NCBI GenBank assembly: GCA_036244855.1
Contig: BQKZ01000421.1
Span: 1-64,000, forward strand
Direction: 5' to 3'
DNA: 64,000 nucleotides
Source of the DNA: Temnopleurus reevesii
Taxonomy: Eukaryota; Echinodermata; Echinoidea; Temnopleuroida; Temnopleuridae
In this document: positions 61,251 to 64,000 of the stretch, piece by piece
Numbering within the stretch: position 1 is the stretch's first letter
Layout of the letters: every line of letters starts with the position of its first letter
The notes under the pieces: generated by a model
The model's input: only the letters and a program-made list of their open reading frames with translations
What the model was told of the DNA's origin: nothing
Databases searched by the model: none
Made by a program: the position numbers and the translations under genes

Positions 61251-64000
61251 TATATTGTTGTGAGCATTCTACAGGTTAGTTACCACAAATGCATACCTAC
61301 AATCAGATAGGGAAGAATTGGGACAATCTTGCCCTCCGGCTCCGCAAATTACAGAATTGGACGAAGAAAAAAATCTCCTGGGGGAGGTGATACTTGACAC
61401 TATTACATGATAATTGTAACAGTGGCGAATTTCACCTTTCAGATGCTCCATCCTCCCATCATAAACATATGGATGCTGGTCATCCTGCCGAAGCAAGTCT
61501 CCTGAACAGCATTAGATAATGGAAGAACTTTTTCATGCTATCATCCGCAAATGAATTGGAAAGTGTTCACTGGTAAAAAGAATAGTGCAGCCATGCTCAA
61601 GAGCTGCCCGACTAGAACGATGGAGGGAGTGCATCATCGTCGGTCGGCAAATACCGGTAAATAGAGCATGTTGCCATGGATCCTGATGTTGGAGATGGAA
61701 TGACGAAGATACAAGGATGTTACCCAAACCTAGAGCAGGAGGACATCGGAGGAGTGAGGGATTAGAGAAAGAGGGGTCTTGCGTCAGGAATATCGGGTGA
61801 GCACACTCGTGCTAAAATATTCAAATTAGTAAGTGAAGAGGACAGGTGCGCGACAAGTTCACAACTGGACAGAGCTTTTGCACTTTCTCAAGTCATCAAG
61901 TGAATTGAATCCAACCTCTCACCCTTTTTTCTCATTTGCTGATCTGTAGTCCGCAGTTCTCATCAAATTTGGAAATTCAATCTCTTTGTCTAATAAAGAC
62001 TGATCAATGAAAAAAAAATCATTTTAGCTCGTGCTCTAAAACATCTGCCATATTAAAATGGAATTAATTATCCTGGAATTGTTCTCAAATTACCACAAAA
62101 GTTTCAATCACTTGTTATCCTGATGAAACACAATACCAAAAATATGCTTAAATACAAAGAGAGTTTAAATTGATTATATTCCTCAGATGAATGAGACATA
62201 GATAGTCTTTTACTTTACACTCCACACAGAAATTTGATATAGGTAAGCAAGATAAGGGCCTCCATTTTTTCACTTAAATTAAAAAAAATCACAGTGAAGT
62301 TATTGGAAAACAAGAGAAATCTAACCTAAAAAGTCATTTCATTGGAAGAATAAACATGTAAAATTAATTAAAAAAAAAATTAAAATGTCATTCTTGGGCA
62401 TGCAATTTTCTTTTGTGCTAATCTTGGGTAATCTTTTAGAAGTTAAATGATAACCATGACTTGTCAATGGCATCTGATGAATGCAGGTTTGCATGAGAAA
62501 GTAAACCCTCTGTTTTCATTGGTTTCTATGATGTGTATTTCAACAAATTCAAATCCAGAGAGAAGGTGTTTTTTTTTCAAAGTGGAGGGCATATACAAGC
62601 ATTGCAGCATACAGAACCGATATGGGTTATAGCAAATGAATAAGTAATGTGGCATGATGCAAGTGGGAATACTATAGCAGGTCCGAGTGTTCCAGTTTAA
62701 TTGCATGGAAAGCCGGATGAACCAATAAATAATAAATACTAATCACAGTATATGATCTGAATTGTGTACAACTAGTATTGTCCATTACTTGTGACTTGTT
62801 AAATCTCCTTAATTCTTTTTCGAAAAGAAAAGAGAAACAAAATTAAATTGATTTATGTGATTTTTTTTCTAATCACTAAATAAAATTAACCATATGCTGT
62901 AATTTCATGATTTTTTTGCAGATTTGAGACATGATTATTCCAAACATAACATATGCCTTCTAAGCTCTGCTGTCCAAATCCTGAGAGAATTTTGGTATCA
63001 ATAAATTTCTTTGTATATTGCATCTGAATAGAAGCTGATATTGCCAAAATCACTATACTATAACAAATATCACCCGTTTCCCTTTCAGGTATATTTTCTT
63101 TCAGTTGCATGAGACGTGACTGTTATTTCCACTATTTAAGGTTCATTTGAGCTGTTCATTCATCATCAGAGGCAAAAAAGATACTACCAACACCACAGAA
63201 CATATAAGTGAAAGCACAATCAGATATTATAATATCCAACATGGAATGATATTGATTAGCCTTGCAATATCAATATGCTAAAACGACACCATTATGTCCT
63301 TACTCGTGTCAAACCGGTTCCATATCTCTCTCTTTTTTTCTCTCAAATTTCTCTAACGTCTAAGGACTTCTCTGAAATTAATTCCTGTCACTCTGATATA
63401 TTAAAAAAGAAACGCTTTAAAATTCCACACATGACGGGTGATACACAGTTTTTTAATACATTGAAATTTTGATCAGAGAAATTTCTCTTCTGGTTCATTT
63501 CAGCTTTTCACAGATACAACCTTCAGCTCGTATGGAGAAATAGCTTTGATAGAAAATATTATTAGTTAAGTATATATTCAAAACACAAGGTCCTTTTTGG
63601 ATATTAATATTTTCAGATCTCATTATGAATTGAAATTCTCCCTATCAAAACCTGACAGTTTGATTTATAAACGTGTTTTTATCATTATCTAAGATGGCCT
63701 GAAAATAATGATGTGCACAAGATCCTCAATGAAATCTTTAATCATTCTTTTATTATTTGTTTAGCATTTGCAAAAAAAATTAAGACTTAATTTTTGCAAG
63801 AAAACTTCTCATCAGTATCACAGAATGACTAATGGCCCAATGGTCCTCAGAATATAAATATATATATTTTTAAAATTCTACCAACATTTTCAATTTGCAT
63901 TCTTCCAATATGATACAATTGGGAATCTCAAGGGTCCTATTCTTTTGGGGTCGCCCAATATGACCCACATATCTTTCTCCATCTGTACCGATTCACATAA
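61251..64000. other. Non-coding stretch to the right edge
   Basis: GC-richer at 61300-61460 and 61580-61760, where minus-strand frames of about 65-75 codons occur (61269-61496, 61533-61727). I checked these for RING/zinc-finger cysteine spacing expected upstream in the PDZRN-like gene and found none. The rest is AT-rich, with nothing supported. Confidence 0.5.

Overview
This is AT-rich eukaryotic genomic DNA, almost entirely non-coding, with a few short exons bounded by GT/AG splice signals, scattered simple repeats and small non-autonomous DNA transposons. The one gene I can support is on the minus strand. It encodes a PDZRN3/PDZRN4-type protein (LNX3/LNX4 subfamily of RING-PDZ ubiquitin ligases). 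The protein is clearly diverged from vertebrates while motif order is kept. Composition, repeat types and a foldback element with GGCCCGTATTCTGA ends suggest a marine invertebrate deuterostome, probably an echinoderm such as a sea urchin; this assignment is inference.

Layout: three internal exons read right to left. Exon A (12145-11859) holds the second half of PDZ1 and a linker with a GTQTE motif. Exon B (8856-8712) is an acidic inter-PDZ linker. Exon C (4903-4811) is the start of PDZ2. Splice phases (0 into A, 2 from A to B, 0 from B to C, 0 out of C) join without a stop. The rest of PDZ2 and the C-terminus should lie beyond the left edge. The RING, zinc-finger and first half of PDZ1 should lie to the right, either outside the window or in exons I could not find.

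From 12146 to 64000 I find no coding exon I can defend. This stretch is most simply one very long upstream intron. It carries two near-identical ~510-bp inverted-repeat elements flanked by TTAA (23032-23537 and 51897-52408), several short tandem duplications (15441, 16498, 19337), microsatellites, C-runs, and long strand-asymmetric pyrimidine or purine blocks. A few patches dense in homeodomain, SOX, E-box and AP-1-like motifs (around 32 kb, 40.8 kb and 59.6 kb) could be regulatory. Introns inside the gene carry a ~95-bp tandem repeat (3871-4131) and a 147-bp foldback element (8257-8403).

No tRNA, rRNA, CRISPR array, transposase gene or viral gene was seen. The longest open frames outside the three exons are low-complexity or chance frames and are not annotated as genes.
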